From an uncultured Myxococcales bacterium (GTDB taxonomy: Bacteria; Myxococcota_A; UBA9042), in assembly GCA_903924465.1 (NCBI GenBank), contig CAIYBN010000006.1:1-64000 (forward strand): 64,000 nucleotides of DNA. Reading direction: 5' to 3'. Below the pieces are notes generated by a model, which saw only the letters and a list, made by a program, of their open reading frames with translations, had not been told where the DNA came from and ran no database searches. The translations under genes were made by a program, and so were the position numbers. This document shows, piece after piece, positions 9,614 to 18,133 of this stretch (positions are counted from its first letter, which is position 1; each line of letters begins with the position of its first letter).

Positions 9614-10369
9614 CTAGCCTGCGCAAACCGGCCACTGCAGCGATTTCACCTGCCATCCGGCGCCCTGCAACGCGATGCGCAGCGTCTGGGCGATGACCAG
9701 CGCGTCGGGCGTGTCGCCATGCACACACAGCGAATCGATGCGGGTCGGCAGCCACGTGCCATCCGCCAGCGGCAGGGCTTGTCGCTCCAGCATCATCAGC
9801 GCCCGGGCGGCCACCGCGTTCGGTTCATGCAAGACGGCGTTCGGCTGGTCGCGCGGTGTCAGCAAGCCCTGCGGCGTGTAGCTGCGATCGGCAAAGGCCT
9901 CCAGGCGAGCGGGCACACCGGCGCGCTCCGCCGCCCGCTCCATCGCGGTCCGCGCCATGACCAGCCAGCCAAGCCCCGTTTCGCGTACCCAAGCCGCCAC
10001 CGTTTGCGCGAGCGCCTCGTCTTCGGCGACTTGATTCGCCAGCGCGCCGTGCAATTTCACGTACCGGACCGGCCAGCCGGTCTCAAGCGCGGCTCCCTGC
10101 AGATCCGCGATCTGTGCAAAGAAAGTGGCGCGCAGGTCTGCCACCGGCCACGTCAGCCGCTGGCGGCCAAAATGCCCCCGATCGGGCCAGCCCGGGTGCG
10201 CACCTACCGTGACTCCATGTTCCCGTGCCAGCTTGAGCGTCGCCCGGATCGTGACGCGATCGCCGGCATGACCACCACACGCCACGTTCGCGGACGTCAC
10301 AATACCCAAAAGTCCCGCGTCCAGCGCCATGCCTTCGCCCACGTCCGCGTTGAGGTCGATCTGCGCCAT
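9614..10369 (-). CDS. pxpA: 5-oxoprolinase subunit A (LamB/YcsF family)
   Basis: A subunit of the ATP-dependent prokaryotic 5-oxoprolinase that opens pyroglutamate to glutamate. At 251 aa it has the family start MAQIDLNADVGEGM and the motif SANVACGGHAGD, plus GVTVGAHPGWPDR and VRYVKLHGAL blocks. The open frame runs upstream to 10435, but ATG 10369 matches the family N-terminus. It is transcribed away from the pxpB-pxpC genes, with a cyclic-nucleotide-binding gene between them. The usual arrangement is a single-strand pxpBCA cluster, so the split is unusual. Confidence 0.9.
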   Translation of the reverse strand: MAQIDLNADVGEGMALDAGLLGIVTSANVACGGHAGDRVTIRATLKLAREHGVTVGAHPGWPDRGHFGRQRLTWPVADLRATFFAQIADLQGAALETGWPVRYVKLHGALANQVAEDEALAQTVAAWVRETGLGWLVMARTAMERAAERAGVPARLEAFADRSYTPQGLLTPRDQPNAVLHEPNAVAARALMMLERQALPLADGTWLPTRIDSLCVHGDTPDALVIAQTLRIALQGAGWQVKSLQWPVCAG

Positions 10370-10491
10370 GACCGCACGGTAGCGAGGAGTCGCGATCGCC
10401 GCAAGGCGCGGGGCATTCAAAGCATGGCGACCCATCCGAAATTCCGCTACGCTGTCGCGTGGACAATCACCCGCGCTTCACGGAGCCTGCG

Positions 10492-11046
10492 ATGAACGAG
10501 CGCCTCGATCCGCAAACCATCGAACGTCTGCGCGCAATTGCCGAAACACGTCGCTTTCCGGCCGACGCGGTCCTGTGCACGCAAGGACTGCCGGGGGATT
10601 GCTGCTACCTGATTTTGGCGGGTGAAGTGGAAGTGCGGCGCGACGTCGGCACGGAAATTCTCAAGGTCGCGCGTCTGGGCGAGGGCGAGATGGTCGGTCA
10701 GTTGGCGCTCGTGGACGGCACGCCGCGCGCAGCGTCGGTTGTTGTGACGGTGCCGGTGACGGCGCTGGTCTTGACGAGACAAGTCTTTGACGACCTGCGC
10801 GCCTCGCACAGCCGGCTCGCCCTGCATTTTCAACGGCAGCTCGCGTTGGCGGGGATTCGGCAATTGCGCCACGCAACCGCGCATTTGGCGCGCCTGCAAC
10901 TTCAGCGTGCGCATCAGCCGGGCGGGGCACCACTGCTGCGACGGGATCGCCGGGTGGCCACGATGACGATCGCCGGACTGTCCGAGCTCTCGGTGGACCT
11001 CCAGGCGTTGGCGCGGGAGCTGGAGTCCGTTGAGCCGCAACCGTGA
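10492..11046 (+). CDS. Stand-alone cyclic nucleotide-binding domain protein
   Basis: A 184-aa protein with a cNMP-binding beta-roll (about residues 10-125) containing a phosphate-binding cassette, GQLALVDGTPRAAS. The usual cassette reads GE-LAL with a glutamate that contacts the ribose, and here that position is Gln. Ligand binding is therefore uncertain. The C-terminal about 60 residues are helical and Arg-rich, with no recognisable HTH, so it is not an obvious Crp/Fnr regulator. CGGAG lies six bases before ATG 10492. Its TGA overlaps the pxpB GTG (GTGA), so it is translationally coupled to the 5-oxoprolinase genes. Confidence 0.82.
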   Translation: MNERLDPQTIERLRAIAETRRFPADAVLCTQGLPGDCCYLILAGEVEVRRDVGTEILKVARLGEGEMVGQLALVDGTPRAASVVVTVPVTALVLTRQVFDDLRASHSRLALHFQRQLALAGIRQLRHATAHLARLQLQRAHQPGGAPLLRRDRRVATMTIAGLSELSVDLQALARELESVEPQP

Positions 11047-11714
11047 TTGTCGTGCCGCAAGGCGACGCAGCGGTCGTGATCACCTGCGCCGCACATCCGG
11101 GGGAAGCAGCCTCCGCGCGCGTTCATGCGATGGCGGCGGCCGTGCGTGCAGCCGCGCTACCGGGTGTCGTCGCACTCGTGCCGGGCTACACAACGCTGGT
11201 GGTGCACTTTGACCCACGCGTGAGCCGTACCGCGCCGCTGGCCGATGCCATCGCGGCGCTTGTTCCAGTGCCTGCACCCTCGGCGCGTCGCCGTTGGCAC
11301 ATTCCGGTCGCGTATGACGGGGAGGACTTGGCGGAAGTCGCCGCGCACGCGGGATTGCCGACCGAACAGGTCGTCGCGCTCCACAGCGCCGCGGTCTACA
11401 CCGTGGCATGCTTGGGCTTTGCCCCGGGTTTTGCTTACCTGACCGGCTTGCCCGCGCAGCTGCAGACGCCACGCCGTTCGTCGCCGCGGCCGCGGATTGC
11501 CGCTGGTTCGCTCATTCTCGGTGGCCAACAGACCGCGATCATGCCGATGGCCATGCCTTCTGGCTGGCACATTCTGGGGCATACGCATGTGCAGCTCTTC
11601 GACGTCACCCGCATGGCGCCGTGCTTGCTCCTGCCAGGTGACCGCGTGCAGTTTGTGCCCACGGTAGCCGAGGCCTTGGCGGATCGGGTGGCGCGTTGCG
11701 AGGTCGGGCCATGA
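11043..11714 (+). CDS. pxpB: 5-oxoprolinase subunit B (KipI-like)
   Basis: A 223-aa carboxyltransferase domain protein (allophanate hydrolase subunit 1 / KipI fold). Family signatures include VPGYTTLVVHFDP, RRWHIPVAYDGEDL, the FAPGFAYLTGLP segment and GGQQTAIMPMAMPSGWHILG. With PxpC it forms the PxpBC complex, which is thought to phosphorylate oxoproline. It starts at GTG 11043, overlapping the upstream stop, and its own stop overlaps the pxpC start (ATGA). Confidence 0.92.
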   Translation: MIVVPQGDAAVVITCAAHPGEAASARVHAMAAAVRAAALPGVVALVPGYTTLVVHFDPRVSRTAPLADAIAALVPVPAPSARRRWHIPVAYDGEDLAEVAAHAGLPTEQVVALHSAAVYTVACLGFAPGFAYLTGLPAQLQTPRRSSPRPRIAAGSLILGGQQTAIMPMAMPSGWHILGHTHVQLFDVTRMAPCLLLPGDRVQFVPTVAEALADRVARCEVGP

Positions 11715-12691
11715 CACAACTGCGCGTGTTGCGTGCCGGTCCCGCCACGACGGTCCAGGATGCAGGACGGCTGGCTTGGCAACATGTCGGCGTTTCGCCC
11801 GCGGGTTTTGCGGATCCGCTACTGGCGGCGCTCGGCAACACGCTGCTGGGGAACCCGCGTGATGCGGCCGTGCTGGAGTGGACGCTGCACGGTGACGCGT
11901 TGCAAGTGGTTGGTGGTCCCGTGCGTGTTGTCGTCGCGGCGTGGGCGGACGTGCGCGTGGACGGCCAACCTGCGCCAAATTTTCGCACGCTGCGTCTCCA
12001 CGACGGTCAGCTGCTCGAAGTCGAGGCGCTCCAGCGTGGCCGTCACGGTGTGCTGGCGATCGCAGGCGGTGTTCACACGGACCTCGTTCTCGGCAGCCGA
12101 TCCGCGCATGTGCGGACGGGCGTCGGCGGGCATCCGCTCCGGGCGGGCGACACGGTGCCGATCTGCTTGGACGTGCATCCCAGGGCGGCGGACCGCTTTC
12201 TGCCAGCCGATCAGGTGCCGCAGCCGTCCTCGTTGGTTCGCATCCTGCCCGGACCGCAACACCACTTGTTTGAGGCGGATGCGCTGCCGTCGCTCCTCGC
12301 TCACCCGTGGCACGTGCGCGCCGCCGACCGGATGGGTGCGCGCCTGGAAGGTCCGCCGCTCCAGCTGCTGCCGGATGTCGAGCTCGTTTCCGAAGGCGTG
12401 GTCACAGGCGCGCTGCAAGTGCCGCCGTCGGGTCAGCCGATCGCGCTGGGCCCGGATCGCCAGACGATGGGTGGCTATGCCAAGTTGGCCGTGGTCATCT
12501 CCGCAGATTGGCGCCACATCGGCCAGTGGCGTGACGGCGAGCAGGTGCAGTTCCAGCTGACCAACCTTGTGGACGCCGAACAGGCGCGGATCAACGCCGA
12601 TCGCGCGCTTGCCGACCTGCTGGCCGCCCAGCGCGACGTCCATGACATCCTGCCATTCGAATCGGCCCGGCTCCTGCACCTGCTTTCGTGA
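11711..12691 (+). CDS. pxpC: 5-oxoprolinase subunit C (KipA-like, biotin-dependent carboxyltransferase fold)
   Basis: A 326-aa allophanate hydrolase subunit 2 / KipA-family protein, the partner of PxpB. Conserved features are the N-terminal RAGPATTVQDAGR, GVSPAGFADPLL, and the C-terminal block with GQPIALGPDRQTMGGYAKLA. The ATG at 11711 lies in an ATGA overlap with pxpB, so the shorter start is preferred over the frame-extending one at 11696. Confidence 0.92.
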   Translation: MTQLRVLRAGPATTVQDAGRLAWQHVGVSPAGFADPLLAALGNTLLGNPRDAAVLEWTLHGDALQVVGGPVRVVVAAWADVRVDGQPAPNFRTLRLHDGQLLEVEALQRGRHGVLAIAGGVHTDLVLGSRSAHVRTGVGGHPLRAGDTVPICLDVHPRAADRFLPADQVPQPSSLVRILPGPQHHLFEADALPSLLAHPWHVRAADRMGARLEGPPLQLLPDVELVSEGVVTGALQVPPSGQPIALGPDRQTMGGYAKLAVVISADWRHIGQWRDGEQVQFQLTNLVDAEQARINADRALADLLAAQRDVHDILPFESARLLHLLS

Positions 12692-12775
12692 CGGCAAATT
12701 GACCGCATCGCGCGGCAGCCCTACGCTTGGCGGCACAATGCGCGGACCCACCCCGTGGTCTGCGAGGTCGAACGC

Positions 12776-13447
12776 ATGACGGAACAGATTCCCTTTGCCG
12801 CCGTAGAATTTGCCGCCAACCCGGAGCCGCGCTGTGCCTGTGTGCTGCTGCTGGACACTTCCGCGTCGATGTCCGGCGCGCGCATCAGCGAATTGCAGGA
12901 AGGCTTGAGCGTGCTGAAAGCCGAGCTGAGCCAGGATCTGCTGGCGCGCAAGCGCGTGGAGTTGGCGATCGTCTCGTTCGGTGGCTCAGTGCGGATGCTC
13001 AGCGAATTTACCACCGTGGACCAGTTTGAACCGCCGATTCTGCACGCCGATGGCTTGACGCCGCTGGGTGCTGCGGTGACGACGGGCCTGGAGTTGGTGC
13101 GCAACCGCAAGCGCGTGTACCGGCAAAACGGCATCGCGTGCTACCGCCCGTGGGTGTTCCTGCTGACCGATGGCGAGCCGTCCGACGTGTGGCAGCCCGC
13201 CGCGGCGTCCGTGCGCCATGCCGAGACGGCACGCGAGGCGGCGTTCTTTGCCGTGGGCGTGGGCGAAGCGAATCTCGACGTGCTGGGGCAGTTGAGCGTC
13301 CGTCAGCCGCTGATGCTGCGCGGCCTGCAGTTCCGGCAAATGTTCCAATGGCTGTCGACGTCGCTGAAGTCGGTGTCCCATTCGGGCGTTTCCGACGAAC
13401 TGGCGCTGCACAATCCAACCGCGCCGGATGGCTGGGCCAAACTGTAG
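12776..13447 (+). CDS. vWA domain protein of a TerY-P/YegL-type phosphorylation triad
   Basis: A 223-aa von Willebrand A domain protein with an intact MIDAS: DTSAS (Asp27, Ser29, Ser31), a conserved Thr in LTPLGAAV, and LLTDGEPSD. It matches TerY/YegL-type proteins that occur with a PP2C phosphatase and an HhH kinase. GAGG lies eight bases before ATG 12776. The PP2C GTG follows its stop with no gap, so the two are coupled. The vWA protein is presumed to be a metal-dependent scaffold for the kinase-phosphatase pair. The triad type has been discussed in the context of stress response and antiphage defence (Ter/TerY-P systems); defence here is inference. Confidence 0.85.
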   Translation: MTEQIPFAAVEFAANPEPRCACVLLLDTSASMSGARISELQEGLSVLKAELSQDLLARKRVELAIVSFGGSVRMLSEFTTVDQFEPPILHADGLTPLGAAVTTGLELVRNRKRVYRQNGIACYRPWVFLLTDGEPSDVWQPAAASVRHAETAREAAFFAVGVGEANLDVLGQLSVRQPLMLRGLQFRQMFQWLSTSLKSVSHSGVSDELALHNPTAPDGWAKL

Positions 13448-14221
13448 GTGACGGCCATCGACTGGAAGACCGTCTCCGCAGCAGTGGCCGGGCCGAACAA
13501 GGCTGAACGCGGCTGTCAGGACGCCGTTGCCGTGCGACGCGTGCGCGTGGGCGCCCGAGACGCGCTGGTGATCGCGCTCGCCGATGGTGCAGGTTCCGCA
13601 GCGTTTGGCGGTGACGCAGCCCGGCTGATTGTCCGGACGCTGGCGGGACTTGCCGTCAGTCGCCTGCGCCACCGGTTGCGCAGTTCCCGGCGCCAGACGC
13701 TGTGGGATTTGCAAGACATGGCGCTGGCGTTCCAACGCGCCCGCGAGGCCGTGACGCTGGTTGCCCAGACCCGTGGCGATGCGCTGCGCGATTGGGGCAG
13801 CACGGGACTGCTCGCCGTCGTCACCGAGGATGCCGCCGTCCTGGCGCAACTGGGCGACGGCGCGATCTGTCTGCGGCACGCCGGCGTCTGGACGTGTCCC
13901 ATCTGGCCGGATCTGGACGGCTACGTGAACGTCACCACGTTTGTGACCCACGCGCACGCGCCTTTGCAGACGCACATGGGGCCGCCCGCGGACGCGCTGT
14001 TGCTGGTGAGCGACGGCCTCCAGCCGCTGGCGTTGGACTACCGGTCCGGGCAGCCGCATGCGCCGTTCTGCCAAGGCGTGATCGCGGAACTGGGCAAATC
14101 CACAGATGGTCGTAAGCTGCGCCGGGATCTGACGGCGTGGCTCGGGTCTGACGCGATTCGCGCGCGGTCTGACGACGATATCAGCCTGGCGATGGCCTTG
14201 CTCTCCGAACGCGTGATGTGA
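13448..14221 (+). CDS. PP2C-type protein phosphatase of the triad (YegK/PphC-like)
   Basis: A 257-aa metal-dependent Ser/Thr phosphatase of the PP2C_2 type. Metal-ligand motifs are present: ALADGAGSAAFG (Asp46), QLGDGAI, VSDGLQ and the C-terminal DDDISLA. It begins at a GTG directly after the vWA stop, and the kinase starts 16 bases after its stop. It presumably reverses phosphorylation by the adjacent kinase, as shown for E. coli YegK/PphC with YegI. Confidence 0.85.
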   Translation: MTAIDWKTVSAAVAGPNKAERGCQDAVAVRRVRVGARDALVIALADGAGSAAFGGDAARLIVRTLAGLAVSRLRHRLRSSRRQTLWDLQDMALAFQRAREAVTLVAQTRGDALRDWGSTGLLAVVTEDAAVLAQLGDGAICLRHAGVWTCPIWPDLDGYVNVTTFVTHAHAPLQTHMGPPADALLLVSDGLQPLALDYRSGQPHAPFCQGVIAELGKSTDGRKLRRDLTAWLGSDAIRARSDDDISLAMALLSERVM

Positions 14222-14237
14222 CGACACAGGTGCGAGC

Positions 14238-16178
14238 GTGATTCTCTACAGCGGCGACGGCAAACCAGTCGAACTCGGCAAGGTCCTTGGCCGTGGCGGT
14301 GAAGGTGTCGTGCACGTGCGCGTGGGCAACGAAAGCCAGGCGTGCAAGGTCTACGCGAAGCCGCCGACCGACGCGCGCACGGCCAAGCTGACGTGGATGG
14401 TCGAGCGCCTGGGGCAGCACCCGGATCTGGCGGTCTGGTGCACGTGGCCGCAGGAACTGCTGTTCGACGAGCAGCAGCAATGCGTCGGGTTTCTCATGGA
14501 ACGCCTGCAGCAACTGCGGCCGATCCACGAGGTCTATCAGCCGGAGCAGCGCAAGTCTGTGCTGCCGACTGCCGGCTGGGATTTCCTGCTGCGCGCCGCG
14601 GCGAACTGCGCGCGGATGTTCGAGACGCTGCACAAATACGACGTCATCGTCGGTGACGTGAATGAGCGCAACATCTTTGTCGATTCGGACGCGACGGTGC
14701 ACTTGGTGGACTGCGATTCCTTCCAGATTCGCGACGGCGACCAGTTCTTTGGCACGGGCGTGGGCGTGGTGGACTACACGCCGCCGGAAATGCAGGGCAA
14801 GGATTTCCGCCTCGTGCCGCGCACCGTGGAGCATGACCGGTTTGGCCTCGCCGTGATCGCTTTCAAGCTGCTGATGATGGGCCGCCATCCTTTCAGCGGC
14901 GGCGCGTCGGGCGATTTGCACCAGGCGATCTTGAACAAGGAATGGGATTATCCGCAGTTGGCCCAGCGTCTGCGCCATTTGCTGCCGTGGTCGGTGGTCG
15001 GTCAGCCGGTGCGCGCGGCGTTTGTCAGCGCGTTCACGGAAGAACAACGACCTTCCGCGGCGACGTGGGTGGAGCGGCTGGCGACGTTCGAGGCGACGCT
15101 ACAGCCCTGTCGGCGTGAACCGCTGCACAAGGTGCCGGCCGGACTGGGCAATTGCCCGTGGTGCACGATCGAGCAGGTCTCCGGCTATGCGTATTTCTCG
15201 CGGCCGCAAACGATTTGGCAGTCGCAGTGGCAAGGTCCTGACGCGTTGCTGGCGCCGCTGGACGCGGAACTGCAAGCCTTGCCGTCGCCGCGGCAGCCGG
15301 AAGAGTGGCAGGCGCCGCAAGGGATGGAGGCGGCGATCGCGACGGCCCGGGCGATGTTGCAGGCGGAAAGGCCACCGGATTTGATCAGTTGGTACTTGGC
15401 GCTGGGTGGCGGGCTGGTCGCGGTCGGCGGTGTGACCATGGCGCTGTTCCACCCGTCGCGCGGGGTCGTCGTGGCCGGCGCGGGCGTGATGGCCTTGTTC
15501 GCGTCGCGCTGGCTGTCCGCGCGGCGGCAAGTGCCTTGGCACCAGGTGACGCTGGAGATCGACAAGCAAATCAATGAGATGCGTGAAATTGAAGTGGAGT
15601 GGAAAGGCGAGGCGCTGCGTTTTCGCGATCAGGACCGGCGGCTGCGGGCGTGGCTCGCGGATATGCGCGTGCAGGTCGTGGCGGTAGGTGCGCAGCGGCA
15701 GCGGGAAATCGACAAACTGGCGGGCGATCAGGTGTCGGAAGCGTTGCGAGCGGGTCTGCTGCGGTTCGATCTCGCCACTGCGTCGATTCCCAACGTTCCC
15801 GTGGAGAAGAAGCGGGCGTTGGCGATTCGCGGCGTGCTGACCGCGGCCGATCTGGATCGCGCCAAGCTGGCGACGATTCCGGGTCTGGCGGAAGCTCAAG
15901 TCGACGCGTTGATCGCCTGGCGACGCGGCATGGAGGCGCAACTGACCGGTTCGCGGGCTCAAGGCCCGAGTTCCGCGCAGCTCGCGGCGATTGACAGCAA
16001 TTTCCATCATCTGCGCGACAATTTGCTCGCTGAACTACGCGGTGGGCTGGGAACGCTGCGGGATTCCGGGCATCTGGCCGACAGCCGCATGGCGGAACTG
16101 ATGGCACAGGGACGGCAGGCCGCACTCGCTTTGCAGGAGCGCGTCGAGGCGGTCCGGCGCGCCTATATGGAGCACTGA
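14238..16178 (+). CDS. Protein kinase with helix-hairpin-helix domain (YegI-like)
   Basis: A 646-aa COG4248-type protein. The N-terminal kinase domain has a glycine loop LGRGGEGVVHV, Lys37 in QACKVYAK, a catalytic loop VGDVNERN (Asp140, replacing HRD with GD), the DFG-equivalent VDCDSFQ, and YTPPEM in place of APE. A Cys pair (CPWC) follows the kinase. Two hydrophobic segments (about residues 380-425) suggest membrane association, followed by a coiled-coil-like stretch and an HhH region near residues 515-580 (NVPVEKKRALAIRGVLTAAD, PGLAEAQVDAL). The HhH may bind nucleic acid or protein. It is the third gene of the triad. Confidence 0.85.
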   Translation: MILYSGDGKPVELGKVLGRGGEGVVHVRVGNESQACKVYAKPPTDARTAKLTWMVERLGQHPDLAVWCTWPQELLFDEQQQCVGFLMERLQQLRPIHEVYQPEQRKSVLPTAGWDFLLRAAANCARMFETLHKYDVIVGDVNERNIFVDSDATVHLVDCDSFQIRDGDQFFGTGVGVVDYTPPEMQGKDFRLVPRTVEHDRFGLAVIAFKLLMMGRHPFSGGASGDLHQAILNKEWDYPQLAQRLRHLLPWSVVGQPVRAAFVSAFTEEQRPSAATWVERLATFEATLQPCRREPLHKVPAGLGNCPWCTIEQVSGYAYFSRPQTIWQSQWQGPDALLAPLDAELQALPSPRQPEEWQAPQGMEAAIATARAMLQAERPPDLISWYLALGGGLVAVGGVTMALFHPSRGVVVAGAGVMALFASRWLSARRQVPWHQVTLEIDKQINEMREIEVEWKGEALRFRDQDRRLRAWLADMRVQVVAVGAQRQREIDKLAGDQVSEALRAGLLRFDLATASIPNVPVEKKRALAIRGVLTAADLDRAKLATIPGLAEAQVDALIAWRRGMEAQLTGSRAQGPSSAQLAAIDSNFHHLRDNLLAELRGGLGTLRDSGHLADSRMAELMAQGRQAALALQERVEAVRRAYMEH

Positions 16179-16243
16179 CGCGCCGCGTTTCGGTGCGCGA
16201 TGGGGCGTGATCTTCCGCCTGATCAGGACCGCGATGACCGATC

Positions 16244-18019
16244 TTGCCCTCCCGCTCCCGCGTGCTTTTCGCCTGGCTTGCGTGCTGCTTGTCGTTCTTG
16301 CCGCCATCCGCGGTCCTGGGCGACGCGATCCACATTCCCGGCGCGATGGCGCCCGTGGTGGAACGGTTGCTCGCGGGTCCGGAAGCGCTCGGGCCGTGTC
16401 GGCTCGGCGACGTGAAGATCGCGGATGCGCAGATTGCAGTCCAGCTGCACTGTCCCGACACGCCGACCGAGGCCGTGGCGACGTTGTTACCGCTGGACGG
16501 CGCGAGCGACGGCAGGTTGATTGCGACGACCGCAAGCTTTTCCCTGTGGTTGAACCGTGATGCGGCGGCTGCCGCGACGGTTGCAGCGCAGGTCCTTGGC
16601 AATCGCATCCGGGTTCGCGACGATGGTCGGTTCTTCGTGCGCGCCCAGTCGCAGCCCACGCCCACCCAGCCGCCAGCGCAGCCAGCACCCCCGCCGCGCG
16701 CGCCAGACCGGGCGCAGGTTGGCTGGCTTCTCGTGCTGTGGTTTGCCGTCCCGATCGCGCTTGGCGCGATCCTGGGCGCGGGCGTCATCCGCCGCTTGCC
16801 CCGGCCCCTTCGGCTGCGAAACTGGCTGTTCATCGCTGTGCTTCTGTTGGCGATGCCGGCGCTCCTGTTCGGACTGGGGCTGCGTTTGCCTTTGGGCTTT
16901 CAGGATCAGGAGGCGCTGTTGCTGGTGGTGGGCCTGAGTGCGCATTGGTTCGGCGCGCACCGTCCGCGCCTGGCCTGGTTGGTCACTGGTGCGACGACCG
17001 TTCTGGCGTTCCTGGCGGCCGAAGGCGGAGTGCGCGCGTTTGTCGCCGCACCGCCGACGTTCCCGAACGCTGGCGAAGCCCATCTGCTGGCTGACGCGTC
17101 GCGTCTCGACTTTGGGTGCCAGGCGCTGTTCGATCCCGAACCGCCCAGCCCGCTTCGCCACGATCCGGTGCTGCTCGCGCGCCCGCGCCGCGTTCTGCAT
17201 CTGGGCGATTCGATGGTGGCAGGCAACGGCCTGACGAGTCAGGAGGACAATTTCACCGCGCTGCTGGACCGGCGCCATTCGGACGTCTGGAACGTGAACG
17301 CCGGTGATCCCGGCACGACGATGGACACGCACCTGTTGTGGTTGCGCAAGCATTTGGCGCAGGTCAAGCCCGAGCTGGTGGTGGTTTACGCGCTGACCGT
17401 GAACGATGTGGACGAGATGGATCGGCCCTACGTGTGCTGCGGCATGGGCCCGCTGCTGAACTACGAGCCGACAGGGCCGATTTCGCGGTGCCCGGTCGAG
17501 CAAGTGCGTGAGCCGCTGCTGTACTTCATCGCTTACTCGCCGCCGCCGTTGCCTTTGCGGGCGGCAACGGCCGTCTCTCACCTCGCGCGCCACGCGATGC
17601 TGGGGTTGGGACAGGCATCGGCACAATTTGCCGATACTTTTGTTCGACCACGTATGGGCACCGAGAGCGGGACCGAGACGCAATGGCGGCATTTTGCGTT
17701 GGCGCTATCGGCGATGAAGCTGGAAGTCGCCGGCGCCCACGCATCGTTTGTACTCGTCGTCTTGCCGTCGCGTCGGGCGCTCGGATCGTCAAAGCCCGAA
17801 CGCACGCTAGGATTTGCGACGCAGCGGCGCATGGTGCGTCTCGGCGAGGAAGCCGGAATTCGGACCCTGGATGCATGGGCGCTTTTTGCCGATGTCGTCA
17901 GGACCGATGGCACCAAGGCCTGGTTTGTCGACCCGCCGGCTTGGGATTGCCATTTCAATGCCGCCGGGCACGCCCGCCTGGCGGATTGGCTGGATGCGGC
18001 GCTTTTCGTCCCGAAGTGA
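16244..18019 (+). CDS. Membrane protein with periplasmic N-domain and C-terminal SGNH hydrolase domain
   Basis: About 591 aa: signal peptide (about 1-26), a small periplasmic domain (about 27-130), a Pro-rich linker, four hydrophobic segments (about 160-265), then an SGNH-type domain with GDSMVAGNG (Ser323), the Gly block NAGDPGTTMDT, LTVNDVD, and the catalytic DCH (Asp568, His570). Such domains act as O-acetyl esterases or acetyltransferases on envelope polysaccharides. The start is uncertain: TTG 16244 or GTG 16262 gives the signal peptide, yet the better-placed ribosome site (AGGA, ATG 16234) belongs to another frame. The N-domain resembles the protein encoded at 19720-20388. Confidence 0.75.
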   Translation: MPSRSRVLFAWLACCLSFLPPSAVLGDAIHIPGAMAPVVERLLAGPEALGPCRLGDVKIADAQIAVQLHCPDTPTEAVATLLPLDGASDGRLIATTASFSLWLNRDAAAAATVAAQVLGNRIRVRDDGRFFVRAQSQPTPTQPPAQPAPPPRAPDRAQVGWLLVLWFAVPIALGAILGAGVIRRLPRPLRLRNWLFIAVLLLAMPALLFGLGLRLPLGFQDQEALLLVVGLSAHWFGAHRPRLAWLVTGATTVLAFLAAEGGVRAFVAAPPTFPNAGEAHLLADASRLDFGCQALFDPEPPSPLRHDPVLLARPRRVLHLGDSMVAGNGLTSQEDNFTALLDRRHSDVWNVNAGDPGTTMDTHLLWLRKHLAQVKPELVVVYALTVNDVDEMDRPYVCCGMGPLLNYEPTGPISRCPVEQVREPLLYFIAYSPPPLPLRAATAVSHLARHAMLGLGQASAQFADTFVRPRMGTESGTETQWRHFALALSAMKLEVAGAHASFVLVVLPSRRALGSSKPERTLGFATQRRMVRLGEEAGIRTLDAWALFADVVRTDGTKAWFVDPPAWDCHFNAAGHARLADWLDAALFVPK

Positions 18020-18133
18020 CGGCCAAACGCGACGCTTGACGGGTGATCCGTCGCCGTTCAGACTCCCCGACTGGGTCGGCGCGACGTAGGCCAGAGCCGG
18101 CGCCGGCCGCATCGCCTCGAGCTGGAGAGACGC

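Noticed and set aside
13008..14227. Long minus-strand frames opposite the vWA and PP2C genes
   Set aside because: Arg/Pro/Ala-rich shadow composition; the plus-strand genes have intact MIDAS and PP2C motifs.
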